Positions 22,592 to 33,413 of a stretch of 64,000 bases of DNA are shown here, in pieces. Position 1 is the stretch's first letter. Each line of letters begins with the position of its first letter. The position numbers and the translations under genes were made by a program. The DNA comes from Rhodosporidiobolus odoratus (lineage: Eukaryota > Basidiomycota > Microbotryomycetes > Sporidiobolales > Sporidiobolaceae), in contig JAOANU010000028.1 in the NCBI GenBank assembly GCA_034387635.1, forward strand, positions 1-64,000. Reading direction: 5' to 3'. A model generated the notes under the pieces. The model worked only from the letters and a program-made list of their open reading frames with translations, searched no databases and was not told the origin of the DNA.

Positions 22592-25500
22592 CTATCGGCT
22601 GCGTAAGCCCAGCTTATCCTTCTTGCCACCAACCCCCACCAGAGCCTTCAAGCTGCTTCCTCGCGGCGCCACCGTTCCAAGCAGGGGTGGCTTGCCACCC
22701 TGCGATGTCGACACAGGCGGGGCAACCCGTTCCTTCTCCTTCTCCGTCTCCTGCTCCTTTTCCTTCGCAGGAGGCGGAGGCGGGGGAGACGGCGGAGGGG
22801 CGAGCTCCGCCGGTGGTGACGAGCCAGGAGATGCAGGACCGCCGTTGTAGGCATCGTAGATCTCCCCAGCGTCAAACGATTTGTCCGACACGGCAGAGAG
22901 GTTGCGCGAATGGCCCTGTTGCTGGTGCTGAGGTTGAGGCGGGGACGTGGACGAAGCTGAGGAAGGGAGGAGATATGCGCCGGGTTGGGCCTCGAAGGTG
23001 CCGCCGCCCCCCGACAAGCGCGGCGAGCGACTCGTAACCTGGAAGCCCGGCTCCTGCGTCGGCCGGTTCGAAACGGCCACAGGTCGATGTTGCGGGTAGG
23101 ACTCGCGGAAAGATTGCTGTTCGCGCTGAGGGTAGGTGGCGAGAGGTCGGTCGTCGTCGCCGTCCTCGGTCGAGTTGGGCGGGGTGCGAGGTTCGGCATG
23201 ATCCGAATACATATGGGCTGGAGCGGAAGAGCGGTCAGGAGGACGTTGCTTCGCATCGTTCGAGGCCGAATTAGACGACGATGAGAGGGGAGCAGCGAAG
23301 AGGGACTTGGCGAACGAGGTACCGGAGGAAGAAGGGGTTGAAGGGGCAGAGGACGAGGAAGAAGGTTGCGGGTGAGACTGAGAGAGCTGCTGCTGTTGTT
23401 GCCGATAGTGGTGCTGCTGTTGCTCTTCGGCGAGCTGCTGATTCTGCATCTCGAAGCTCGTGCCCCGTACTGGTTGCTCTGCCGATCGTCCCCCCGAACC
23501 TCGACCTGGCTTATACAGACCTGGGCGTTTCTCCCTCTGCTGCTGAGGAGACGGGGAGGCGGAAGAAGGTGATCCATTGGAGCCTTGTGGCGTCTGCTGA
23601 TTACGCATCCCCGGAATGGGGATTGGGGGAGCGGCCGGGGTTTGCTGCACGGGCTTCTGAATGAGGCCGAGGTACCAGACTGCGCCAGGACGTTCGGCAC
23701 ATTAGTACAGTACATCGATGAGCTAGCGCTAAATAGCAAAGCGACAAAGAACTCACACATGAGGTTCGAGATCAACACCTGCTCGTACAGCGGGCGTCTA
23801 GGGTTTGCTAGCTTGATGTGACTCAAGCGATAGACTGCCCGCTCGACGTGGATTGGGAGGCGGTAGAAGTTGGCGTAGCGGCCATCCGGGAGAAGCGCGC
23901 CGGAAGCGGTCGGAGGGGGAGGAGGCATACGGGCTTCTACGGCAGCTGGCGGAGAAGGGGCCTGCGGAGACTCGGCGGTGGACGAGGACGAGTCGGCACG
24001 CTTGCGACCGAACAACCCGCCGAAGAAGCCGGATGAGGACAGCGTCGAGGTATGCGTTCTCTCGTTCTCCCGCTCCTCTGTACTCTCCTGCTTCTCGTGG
24101 GTGGCCGACGCCTTCTCCTTGCCCTTGCCCTTCTTCTTCTTCTCCTCGTCTTTTCCGCCCAAGCCTAATCGTGCCCATCCACTCTTCTTCTCCTTGACGC
24201 TGGCCGGTTTCGGACTCTCGAGACGTGGTGGAGGAGGCGAGGGAATCGGGGGTGGCTCTTTCCGCCGCTCGGGCCCAGGCAGCGGGAGCGGCACAGCTTG
24301 CGGAGGAGGGATATCGGAGAAGGGCTGTCGAGGAGAATGACCGGGGTGAACGGTGTATTGTGGCTCGGGTGGGGGAGAAGCGGGAGCCTGTTGCTGTTGC
24401 TGCTGTTGCATCTGCTGCTCATACGGGAGGCTATGGGTAGCGTAGTCGTAGTCGGCGGAGGCAGGGGAGATAGCATGCTGTGGCTGCTGTGAGGGCGGAG
24501 GTGGCGGGGCTTGTTCAATGGGAGAAGCGACATTGGGGGCACCTGGGGCGACGGTGGTGTCGGGAGAGGCCACAAAAGTCTCGTCCTGCGCAAGATCGAG
24601 GACGACCTGCGGAACTGGAGCAGCGAGCGGCGGCAAAGGGATGTCGCCGACGATTTCGATATGCTGCACGCCGACACCGTGGTGACTATCCGAGCTTGGC
24701 GGACTCGAACTCTGGTACTGTTGCTGCTGAAGATCCTCCGCACTCCTCGCCTGCATGCTCTTGCTGCTCGCAATCTCTTCACTCTCCATGCTCTCATAGC
24801 TGATATCGCCTGTCGAGAGGGCATCGTCATCAACCCCGCCCGGTGTGAGCTGAACCCCGCTGTCGCTCGTCGTACTCTTCGTCCTTCGCGAGCCGAACCT
24901 GCTCGAGCCCGGCGCTCGTCCAGCAGCAATCGCGGCGCCGGCGCCCAAATCTTTGCGAATGCGGGTGCGAGCGTTGCGGCGAACGATTTGGCCGGGAGGC
25001 GGTACAATGAGGGGCGCTTCTTCGTCGTCCTCAGATACAGAAGCGAGAGTGTCGGAACCTGCCGCCGTAGGTGCACCGGGAAAGGTTGCTCCTGCGGCGG
25101 CAGCAGCTGCGGCAACACGATGGGGATTGAGGGAAAGGGAGCGTCGAAGGACCCGCCCAAGTCGCTCGCCTTCGCCCTCGGCGTCGCCGGCACCGCCTTC
25201 AGCTTCGGCTTTGGCTGGAGGGAAATATGGCTGAGCAAGCCCGTCGTGTCAAGACAGAGATGGAAGAGCAGGAAACGCACCTGCGAGTTCCTCCAACCTC
25301 TGCAGGTCCCGAATAGTCAACTCCTCAAAGTTGAGGGTGCTTCTCCGGTTGCTCTGCCTCTCACTCGTAGTCCGTTTGATGCTGGGTGCGGCCGGCTTCT
25401 CCGGCGTCTCGCCAACTCCGTCGTCCTTTCTCGGCTTGTACTCTCCTCGCAGCAAGCTCGCACGCCGTCCTACGCCACGCCCGCCTGCAGCCCCGACGGA

Positions 25501-26371
25501 CAGGCTCGAGCGCCGTGCCAGCGCCTCGGGGCGTGTCTGCTCACGGATAAAGGCTTTGAACTCTTGCGGCGCCAGTTCGGGATGGAGGGAAGCGGGAAGC
25601 CAGAAAAGATCCTGCCCGGCGGCGGAATGAGGGATGTCGGCATCGGCGGTCGCGAACGAGGACGGAGAATGGATAACGGGGGGTGAAGGTACGGGCGGGA
25701 TGGGAAGAGGATGTTCTGACGGGAGACGACCAGAGACAGATGATTTCCGTCGCACGAGCGTGCCCGTCTCGGCGGGGGTGGGTGCAGTCGGCGAGATGGG
25801 ACCGCCCATGGGTGACTCGGTTGGAGGAGTGACGGTGAGAGCGAGCTGTGGGCGCTTTGTTGCGGAAGGTGAAGGAGCTGAAGTAGGTGGTGCGGTGGGC
25901 GGAAGGTCGGGATCAACGCCGCCTGGGCGTGTTGTAGATCGCCGACGTAGCGAGAGGAGAGTTTCCATCTAACACAGATCAAGGTCAAACTCAGTCCAGC
26001 GTACGAACCAGGAGGGCCTGCCGAGTAAGCTACTCCAGGCGCAGGGAAGTTGCGGTACTTACCTCGGCTCGCAACTCGCTGACGCTCATTCCTTCTCCCT
26101 GTTGCTGTTCAGATCGATGTACTTCGCCGCTGACCCTGCCCTCGAGGGACGCGGCTGCCTTTTCCCTCTCCCGGCTCCTCTCCCTTTCCCGTCTTTCGTC
26201 TTCCTGTACCTCGGAGTCAGTTCGAGAACCGCTTCTGGCGCGACTGAGAGGAAGTTCGGCCGAGACGGTAGCAGGAGGGATGCAGTGGTCGGAGTCAGAC
26301 AACGCTTGGTAGGGTTGAAACGCGGGAGAGGCGGGAGAGTGGGGAGGAGGAGGGGAGGCGGTGGAGGCCAT
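22592..26371 (-). CDS. Zds1/Zds2-like polarity and PP2A regulator
   Basis: Zds proteins bind the PP2A regulator Cdc55 and control mitotic exit and polarity. A short first exon from 26371 leads into long exons read in several frames. The N-terminal two thirds are disordered, rich in Pro, Ser and Gln, with basic patches such as VRRKSSVSGR. The diagnostic Zds C-terminal domain lies near 23790-23900: ANFYRLPIHVERAVYRLSHI followed by LANPRRPLYEQVLISNLM, then cut by an intron. After it the reading continues about 350 residues through poly-Gln and poly-Ser tracts and basic GGKKDKLGLRSR to the stop. In yeast the Zds domain sits near the C-terminus, so this tail is an extension. Low-complexity composition makes other frames look open; they are shadows. 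Confidence 0.83.
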
Positions 26372-27870
26372 GCCGGTGCGCTCGCCTCGAGGCGTAGTTT
26401 GGAGTGAAGTGCTGCCGTGTACTGACTGCGATACGCCGCTTCGGCTAGCCCACTAGCCGTTGGCCCGCGAGTCGAGGGACGAGTTGAATGCCGAGAAAGT
26501 TGAGGTGAAAGTGGAGTTGAGCTGGCAAAAGTAGCAGCGAATGAGCCTGTAGAGCAGCGTAGATCAGTATACAGTACTGAGTCTCTGTCCAGGCTGTTTA
26601 TTGCTCAGCTAATTGAAGTGTAACCGTGTTATTTGCTCGCAGCCAGTCGCTCCACGATGCCATCGCTTCCCTCGTTTCGTCCCCCGTGTAGCCAGGCAAT
26701 GCTCGGACATGGTAGACGTACCTGTGACTGCTATACTTAGAGCGCGAGTTGGGTGATTTGAGGTTGTGCCGAGTTGAGAGTTGAGTCCGTTTGTGAGGAG
26801 AGACAAGAGATCGGGGGAAGAGGTCCCTCCGTTCTTCCTCAAGTTGGGCTCGACAAGCTGGCGTTATGGGCCAATACGACTGAAGTTTGCGAGCGAAGCA
26901 AGTTGGACTGTCGAGACAGCCAAAACTTAGGAAACCGCGGTCGTCTGGCACAATTTCGGACTTACTGATGAAAACGCTATCTGAATTCACCCAGGTACAG
27001 TCGCAGGGGTTCAGTCTAAGTTGATCACAGAGCATGTCCGCCTCGTCCGGTACCCCTTCAATCACTCTGTGCTTTCCCGCCCCCGTCGTCCTCCCGTCTG
27101 TGAGTATTGTTGCAGCGATTAGATCAAGAAAGAAACTCGGCGAGACGAGTGCCACTGCAGACGGTGGACCGCAAGGTGCGTTAACATGCGGCTTAGGGTG
27201 TTCGACTGGCTTGGTCTGGGCTGACAAGGAGATTCTGCGAGAAAGAGAAAGGAAGAAAAGGACTCAACCTATCTTAGCTCTACTTTTCGACGTTCGGCCT
27301 GTCCACATGCATCCACTGCTGTAGATAGTCTGCAGCGGAGCGGTCGGCGAGTATGCTGGACACAGACTGCCCTCGCGCCGGAGTAAGAAGTCGTGAAAAG
27401 CCGACAGTTATTTGTCGTAAACGCACCGCGAGTCGGTTCAAGGATTGTTAAGCTGCCTTGTACGGCTCTGTGGCGATCTAGGATGCTGCACGTGGTCAGT
27501 GATGCCTCAGCGCGCGGCGAAAAGAATGGAAGACAGGCGGAACGTACAGCGATTCAGAGAGACCATCACCAGACCTCGCCCGCCCAGGCGGGCTGCAGTC
27601 TCATCAATATGCAGGATCGTATGAGGAGCGCTCTCGAATCAGCGGGCAATTAGAGTGGTATTGACGGGCAGTAGGTGATCTGAAGATGAAGCTGCCGAGA
27701 GTGCTGGAGCATGAGCCGAACTGCGTGGACGGACAAGGCAGGCACCGGTGGGAGAAGGCAGCGAGTTGAGCACATGTAGCACTATCGTGTCTCCTGACTA
27801 GGCGTCTCAGTGGTGCACTTCCACTGTCTTTCTCTTCACCTCGTGACTTCCAAGTTGTTATCGCTCAGAG
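26372..27870. other. Long divergent intergenic region, no secure gene
   Basis: About 1.5 kb separates the Zds start from TRM9. It is less GC-rich than its neighbours. A 209-codon open frame (26598-27227, minus) has no recognisable motif and contains an internal GTAAGT donor and a later acceptor, so it may be chance or part of an orphan gene. A GC-rich inverted repeat, GCCCGCC then GGCGGGC, sits at about 27578-27593. No tRNA or 5S rRNA signature was seen. Confidence 0.4.
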
Positions 27871-29301
27871 ATGGCGTCGACTCACTCTTTCGAGGCTGAG
27901 CACGTCCACGCTGTCTACAATCAGATCGCACAAGACTTCTCTCGTACTCGGCATTCTCGCTGGCCTTTCGTCGAGCGTTGGTTGGACTCGTTACCTACCG
28001 TTCGTCCCATCTTCCCTGTCGTGACAGAGCTGACAAGGCTGACGTGGCTATTACTCGCAGGGAAGTCTCGTGCTCGACGCCGGCACAGGCAATGGCAAGT
28101 ACCTCGGCTGCCGGAGCGTGCTGGAATGGGACGGCAAAGGCAACGACCAGATACCTCGCCGCGTCAAAGGGAAGGACAAGGCGTACGATGAAGCGGAACA
28201 AGGCGAGAAGAAGGCGGGTGACGTCCTGCCCGTCGGATTCGATATGTCAGAGGGGTTGCTAGGCATCGCCAGCGGAAAAGGGCACGAGGTTGTGAGGGGA
28301 GATTGCGTTGACCTGCGGTGCTGGCGGCGAGGCGCTTTCGTACGTATGCCAGCGAACCCACCAAATGCAGCTGTGAGACTGACGTAGCCACGGCCAGAAC
28401 CATGCCATCTCGATCGCAACAATTCACCACTTCGCAATTCCGCAACGACGAGTCGCATCTGTCAAGGTACGGGCAATCTGCTCTTCTGTCTTCCTCCTGA
28501 TGCGCTGAGCCCACAAACTCGTCAATGCAGCAAATGATCCTTTCCGTTCTCCCACCAACGCCGCCTTGCCTCGCCTCGCCATCATCCGTCGGTGCTTCCT
28601 CCTCACAAACAGAAGCAGCTCAGCTGCTCATCGTTGTCTGGTCTCTCGAGCAAGATCCGTCGCTATTAGACCGCTCTGCCCGGCGGACGGGCGGCGGAAA
28701 GAAGGGCGCGGTCCCTATTGCTTCCTCGCAACCAGGTCACACCGACAATAGTAGCGAAGCCAACGAGACCGGCGAGAAGGACGAGCAAGACGTCTTTGTG
28801 CCCTGGGAACGGCAAGAACAGCAGGCGAAGAAGGACAAGGCGAAGCCTCGCAAGGGAAAGAACCCAACAAGCCAGCCTGCCGTTAGCGACTCGGGATCGC
28901 CAGCGGACTCCCATCCTGCTTCGAACACTGCCGCTGTTATGGCCGCCGAAACCAGTAGCCCTCCAGTACCTGAAGCCGCAGTCGAACCCTCCGAATTGCC
29001 CGTCAATGCACTGTCACTGTCCGCGTCCAAACCCACGTTCAATCGCTATTACCACCTCTTCCGGCATTACGAGCTTTCTTCAATCTGTGCAGCAGCGGCA
29101 TCTCAATTAGGACTCGCCTTTTCAGCGCCATCAGACTACATCCTCACCCCGCCTAAGTCGGAGGAAAGCGAGATTGACGGAACGGAGACGGCGGCGGTGG
29201 TGGAGGGATGGGAAGCGTATCTGGAAGTCCAAGAGGAGAGGTGGGAGCGAGAGAATTGGGTCGTGGAGCTCGCAGCGGGGTGGAGGGAAAGGAAGGCTTA
29301 G
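27871..29301 (+). CDS. TRM9: tRNA wobble uridine carboxymethyl methyltransferase Trm9
   Basis: Trm9, with Trm112, uses S-adenosylmethionine to methylate carboxymethyluridine at position 34 of selected tRNAs, giving mcm5U and aiding decoding. Four exons join in phase. The N-terminus AEHVHAVYNQIAQDFSRTRH is the family signature. The SAM-binding motif is LVLDAGTGNGKYLG, followed by GFDMSEGLL, VRGDCVDL, and the post-splice NHAISIATIHHFAIPQRRV. The C-terminus has KPTFNRYYHLFRHYELSSIC, the conserved Trm9 ending. Between motifs IV and the C-terminus there is a charged, low-complexity insert of about 150 residues rich in Lys, Gln and Ser (coded near 28670-29020), absent from the 279-residue yeast enzyme. 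The start is the first ATG before SFEAEHV. Confidence 0.92.
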
Positions 29302-29760
29302 TAGTAAGGACGTTCTAGGAGGGAAAAAATTCGGTCTCGAGGTGCGCTTGAACTTACTCGCCTCATTGCCACTCGGGAGGTATAGCTCGTGTATCATCTA
29401 CTCACACGCGCTTGTTTCCACTTCCAGCCTATCGCCAGTACGGGGCTGTCTGTCGGCCATGGAAGCTCCGATTCCCGACTCTTGCTGCTGATACGACTCC
29501 GGCGAGCGCTCGAGTCGCGAGTCCAAAGGAACAGTCAACATCCCGAGTCTCCGAGTTCCGACTTGCCGACTTCGAGGCGTCAACGCGCTCAGCCGGCCAA
29601 TCGACCATGTATTCTTGTTGAGCCGGGGTTTCGGGCTTCGGGCCTTCCTGACATCTTTTTTTGCAGTCTCCGAACCCGCTCCCAGCGTTAAATGCCGTCT
29701 CTGTCACTCTTACTCTCCTGCTTCCGCATCACCGCTTTAGCTTCGCCGCTGTCAAACAGC
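29302..29760. other. Intergenic between TRM9 and MFS transporter
   Basis: This 459 bp holds the TRM9 3' end and the MFS promoter and leader. An in-frame ATG at 29692 would extend the transporter by 23 residues and is possible but less likely than 29761. Confidence 0.45.
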
Positions 29761-32121
29761 ATGGCCTCTTCCGCCCCATCAGACACCGCCTCTACCCATG
29801 CGAAGGAAACCTCCCCTTCGTCCACTCCATCTATCCCTCCTCCACAACAGCACGACTTCTACGCTCCGACAGCGGCGGCGAGTTCCGAAGAACCGGCTGC
29901 AAAGGAGAAGAAAAGCCTCGCCTTCTGGCTCATCTTCGTTAGCCTGTGTTGTGCTTGTTTTCTTTCCGCCCTCGACCTGACTGCCGTTTCCACTGCGTTA
30001 CCACAAAGTACGTATCTTTTCGAGCGTGCGGACATACCGTGAGCTCACGACCACCATCACTCGGTCATACAGTCGCCGCCGACTTCGATACTGCCGACTA
30101 CAGCTGGATCGGTTCTGCCTATGCCCTCACCTCAACTGCCCTCATCCCTTGGAGTACGTCGCGCTACTTCAAACTCATCTGCCTCGTTATCGTGCTGACC
30201 CTGGTTTGACCACAGCCGGTGGTCTCGCTGCCATTTTCGGGCGACGCGCCGTCATGCTCGTAGCTCTCGTGCTTTTCGCCCTCGGTAGCGCTCTCACTGG
30301 TGCTGGTCAGAGCATGGCCATGGTCATCGGAGGTCGCTCCATTCAAGGTGTGGGCGGCGGAGCTATCTTGACCATGGTACGCCGATCTCCCTCTTTTCCC
30401 TCCCCGCTAAATACTGAAAGCTGCCTGTTGGCAGACCGAAATCGTCGTTACCGACCTCGTCCCTCTTGCCGAGAGGGGAGCCTACTTCGGCATCCTTGGC
30501 GCCGTGTGGGCTTTGGCGAGTGCCATTGGGCCGCCTATCGGAGGTGCGCTTGCAAGTGCTGGAGCTTGGAGGTGGCTGTTCTACCGTGCGTGCTCCTGCT
30601 GCTGCTTCTTGGTAGTTGCATCAAGCTGACACGCGCACCCTCGACAGTCAACCTCCCGCTTTCGGGCCTGGCCATGGCGCTCGTCCTTCTCTTCCTCGAT
30701 GTCAAGGCACCTAAGACTACAACGAAAGAGAAGCTCGAACAGATGGATTGGGTGTACGCTGTACCCTCATCACTTCGGTCATTCTTGTGGTGCTGACCCG
30801 ACGCTTTCTCCTGCAGCAACGTGATCTTCGTCGCTGCCTCGACCTCCCTCATCCTCGGCTTGACCTGGGGCGGCGTCACCTATCCCTGGTCATCTTTTCG
30901 CGTCCTCGTCCCTCTTCTACTCGGCATCGCCGGCATCGTCGTCTTCCTTCTCCTCGAGCGGTCATTCGTCAAGTACCCGACCGTGCCTTTCGAGATCCTC
31001 TCCCACCGTACTTCTCTCCTCGGCTACCTCACGACTTTCTTGCACAGTGTGGTGGTCATGGCGATCAGTAAGCCATTACTCGAGGTCTCCGGTACTACCT
31101 GCAGCTAATTGTTCTCCTTTCGTTTCCAGTCTATTTCTTGCCGGTTTACTTTCAGGCTGACAAAGGCGCGTCCGCTATTCAGTCTGGCGTTGATTTCTTC
31201 GCTATGAGCTTGTGCGTGCCCACTCTATCCATCCACGACGCAGAGTCCGAGCAGAGGCTAATGACCCGCTTTCCCTGACAGCGTCATCGCTCCCTTCGCT
31301 ATCTTCGTCGGTATCTCAGTTACTGTCACCGGACACTACCGCACGCAGAACGCGATCGGTTGGGCTTTCATCGTTCTCGGCATGGGCTTGTTCACCTTGC
31401 TCAAGTGGGACTCGAGCAAGGCAATGTGGGCAGGCTTGTAAGCTTTCCCTCTACTGCATGTCCCGCTCTTGCGATTGTGACCTGACTGAGCCTCGTCCGT
31501 CACCTCAGCTCGGTGATCGCTGCCATCGGACTCGGTATCTTGTACGCCGCGACAAACTTCCCAGTTCTAGCGCCGCTCAAGCCTGCCCAACAACCTCATG
31601 CCGTTTGTCCTGTCCTCCTTCTTCCTCCTCGCCCCACGGATCACTGAGTTCTGCTCGCGTTCGCGCAGATGGCCTTCTTTGGCTTCGTCCGCGCATTCGG
31701 ACAAGTCTTCGGCATCGCCATCGGCTCAACCATTCTGCAAAACCAGCTTGCAAAGACCCTCCCTGCGGACTTTGCGGCACAATCCGGCGAGGGCGAGATC
31801 GCCTACGCCGCCATTCCTTATATCAAGTCGCTGTGCGTCCTTCCTCTTACCTTCCCCCCTCCTGCAATCTTACTCATCTTCTCCATCGCATTCTTATGTA
31901 GGGACGAACCCCTCCGCACTCTCGTCCGCGCCGCCTTCGCTGACTCCCTCAAAGTCATCTGGCAGACCTGCATCGGTCTCGCAGGTCTCGGTCTGCTACT
32001 CTCACTGGGAATTCAACAGATGACCTTGACAACCGAGACGGACGAGGAGAATTGGGGGTTGAATGAACGGGAGAAAGGGGGCAAGCTCGGGAGGGAGGAA
32101 GAAAAAGCTGGGACGGCTTGA
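29761..32121 (+). CDS. MFS drug/proton antiporter, DHA2 (14-helix) type
   Basis: A plasma-membrane or vacuolar proton-driven exporter of small molecules. About nine exons give roughly 560 residues. After a polar N-terminus, helix 1 reads FWLIFVSLCCACFLSALDLT with the following AVSTALP. The DHA signature spans YSWIGSAYALTSTAL, GRRAVMLVALVLF and QGVGGGAILTM, and motif C is ALASAIGPPIGGAL with WRWLFY. Later helices include SSFRVLVPLLLGIAGIVVFL, VVVMAIIYFLPVYFQA, the joined FAIFVGISVTVTG and a last helix IGLAGLGLLLSLGIQ. The C-terminal tail is charged. The best-known relatives are fungal efflux pumps that confer resistance or export metabolites, but no biosynthetic cluster surrounds this one, so the substrate is unknown. 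Confidence 0.88.
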
Positions 32122-33413
32122 GTCAGGGGCAGTAAGCGGCTTGTGACCAGGACCTTGGATGAATACACTTGTAGATAGTTCGTTAAGCGGTATTTTTGTG
32201 GAGATCTTATTCCCAATTGAGCTGTAAGTACTGTGGGCCAGCGTCGCAGCAACTACTAGCGAGTATGAGGACACGGTGTGCAGCTACAACTCGCCCTACA
32301 TGCTCTCGTCTGCGAGGGAACAGCCGGGATATACCGCAACGCCGAAGCTGCCACTTCTCGCCGTTTGTGTTTTGCACTCGTCTAGCTTCAAGCAGTCCGG
32401 TCACTTGCCGTGAGCACAACTACCTTTCCAGCCAAGCGCTTCCAGCAGGACGATACTAGGCCGAATCAGCCTGACTTGAGAAGGTCACAAACCAGTCAGC
32501 AAGCAAATGCCTTCTTCTTACGCTTCTCATTCATACGAAAACGTTTCCGACATCCCTCCTCGCGCTCCGTACCTCATACTACCCTCGTACGCCCGACCTC
32601 GATAGGCTGGAAGGAGCGGACGCTGGTAAGCCAGCGACACGTGCCAGCTCAGTGTCACCCGCTCCTCAGCGTCTATACGAGACAGCTGGCAAAGCAGCAT
32701 CCCTACGTGATGGTGTTCGGGTGCTTGATACAGTGGAGTGCAGTGCGGGCCGCTCGCGCTGTTCCCTCTCCGCGCTGTAGCTGCCTTCCCGACTTTTGGG
32801 CGAAATTGGGTTTCGTGTTGGCTGTTCGAGGGCGAGGCTTGTCGAACCCGTGCTGTACCGCAGGAAGCACATAAGGTGACACCCTGGTTCCCGCTGACCG
32901 CCAAAATAGAGTAACATTCCTGTCCCGTCTTTATTCCTAATATTCAGCCGTTTGTCGGCCCAAACGACGTTCCGAAGTTTCAGCGAAGGCTACACCAGCG
33001 TAGCGAGGGCTGAAGGATCGTGCAGTTGTCACGAGCACTAATTTGCTGAGAGGACTCCAAACGTCAAGCATGTCAACCGGAAACGGTAAGCTTTCTGAGA
33101 ATATCTGCTAGCACAACCCGTCAGCGCCGACGCCATAGCGTCGGTCACCTCTGCTGCCCAGGAAGCGCAATTTTGAAGCAACACGCGTCAGAAGGCGCTC
33201 CCGCTGGACGCAGCCAAAGAAAGGGAGGAAACCAATCAAATTGTCCGAAACAAGCTACATACGAGTACAACCCGGTCAAAGTACTCACGGGTAACACAGC
33301 ACATTCTTCTGCGCTAGGAAGGCTGGGTACAGACCGAACCGGTAACGGGAATGGGAATGAGGAGGGGAACAAGCGACACGAAGTCCATATGTGCTGGAGA
33401 GGAAAGGGGCAGT
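32122..33413. other. Long convergent intergenic region
   Basis: About 1.3 kb lies between the ends of two converging transporter genes, longer than two 3' UTRs usually need. The open frames on both strands here do not resemble known families. A perfect 7-bp hairpin, CCGACGC-CATA-GCGTCGG, lies at 33127-33144. A non-coding RNA or small orphan gene cannot be excluded. Confidence 0.4.

Noticed and set aside
24165..25280. 371-codon minus-strand frame overlapping Zds
   Set aside because: It is a shifted reading of the same low-complexity DNA; the Zds domain frame is the real one.
24511..25686. 391-codon plus-strand open frame
   Set aside because: It is antisense to the Zds coding exons, whose Pro/Ser/Gln-rich sequence keeps the opposite strand open.
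26598..27227. 209-codon minus-strand open frame as a gene
   Set aside because: No family motif, internal splice-like sites and no context. Kept only as an open question.
29761..32121. MFS pump as part of a biosynthetic gene cluster
   Set aside because: Its neighbours are a tRNA-modifying enzyme and a Ca2+ exchanger; no synthase or tailoring enzyme is near.
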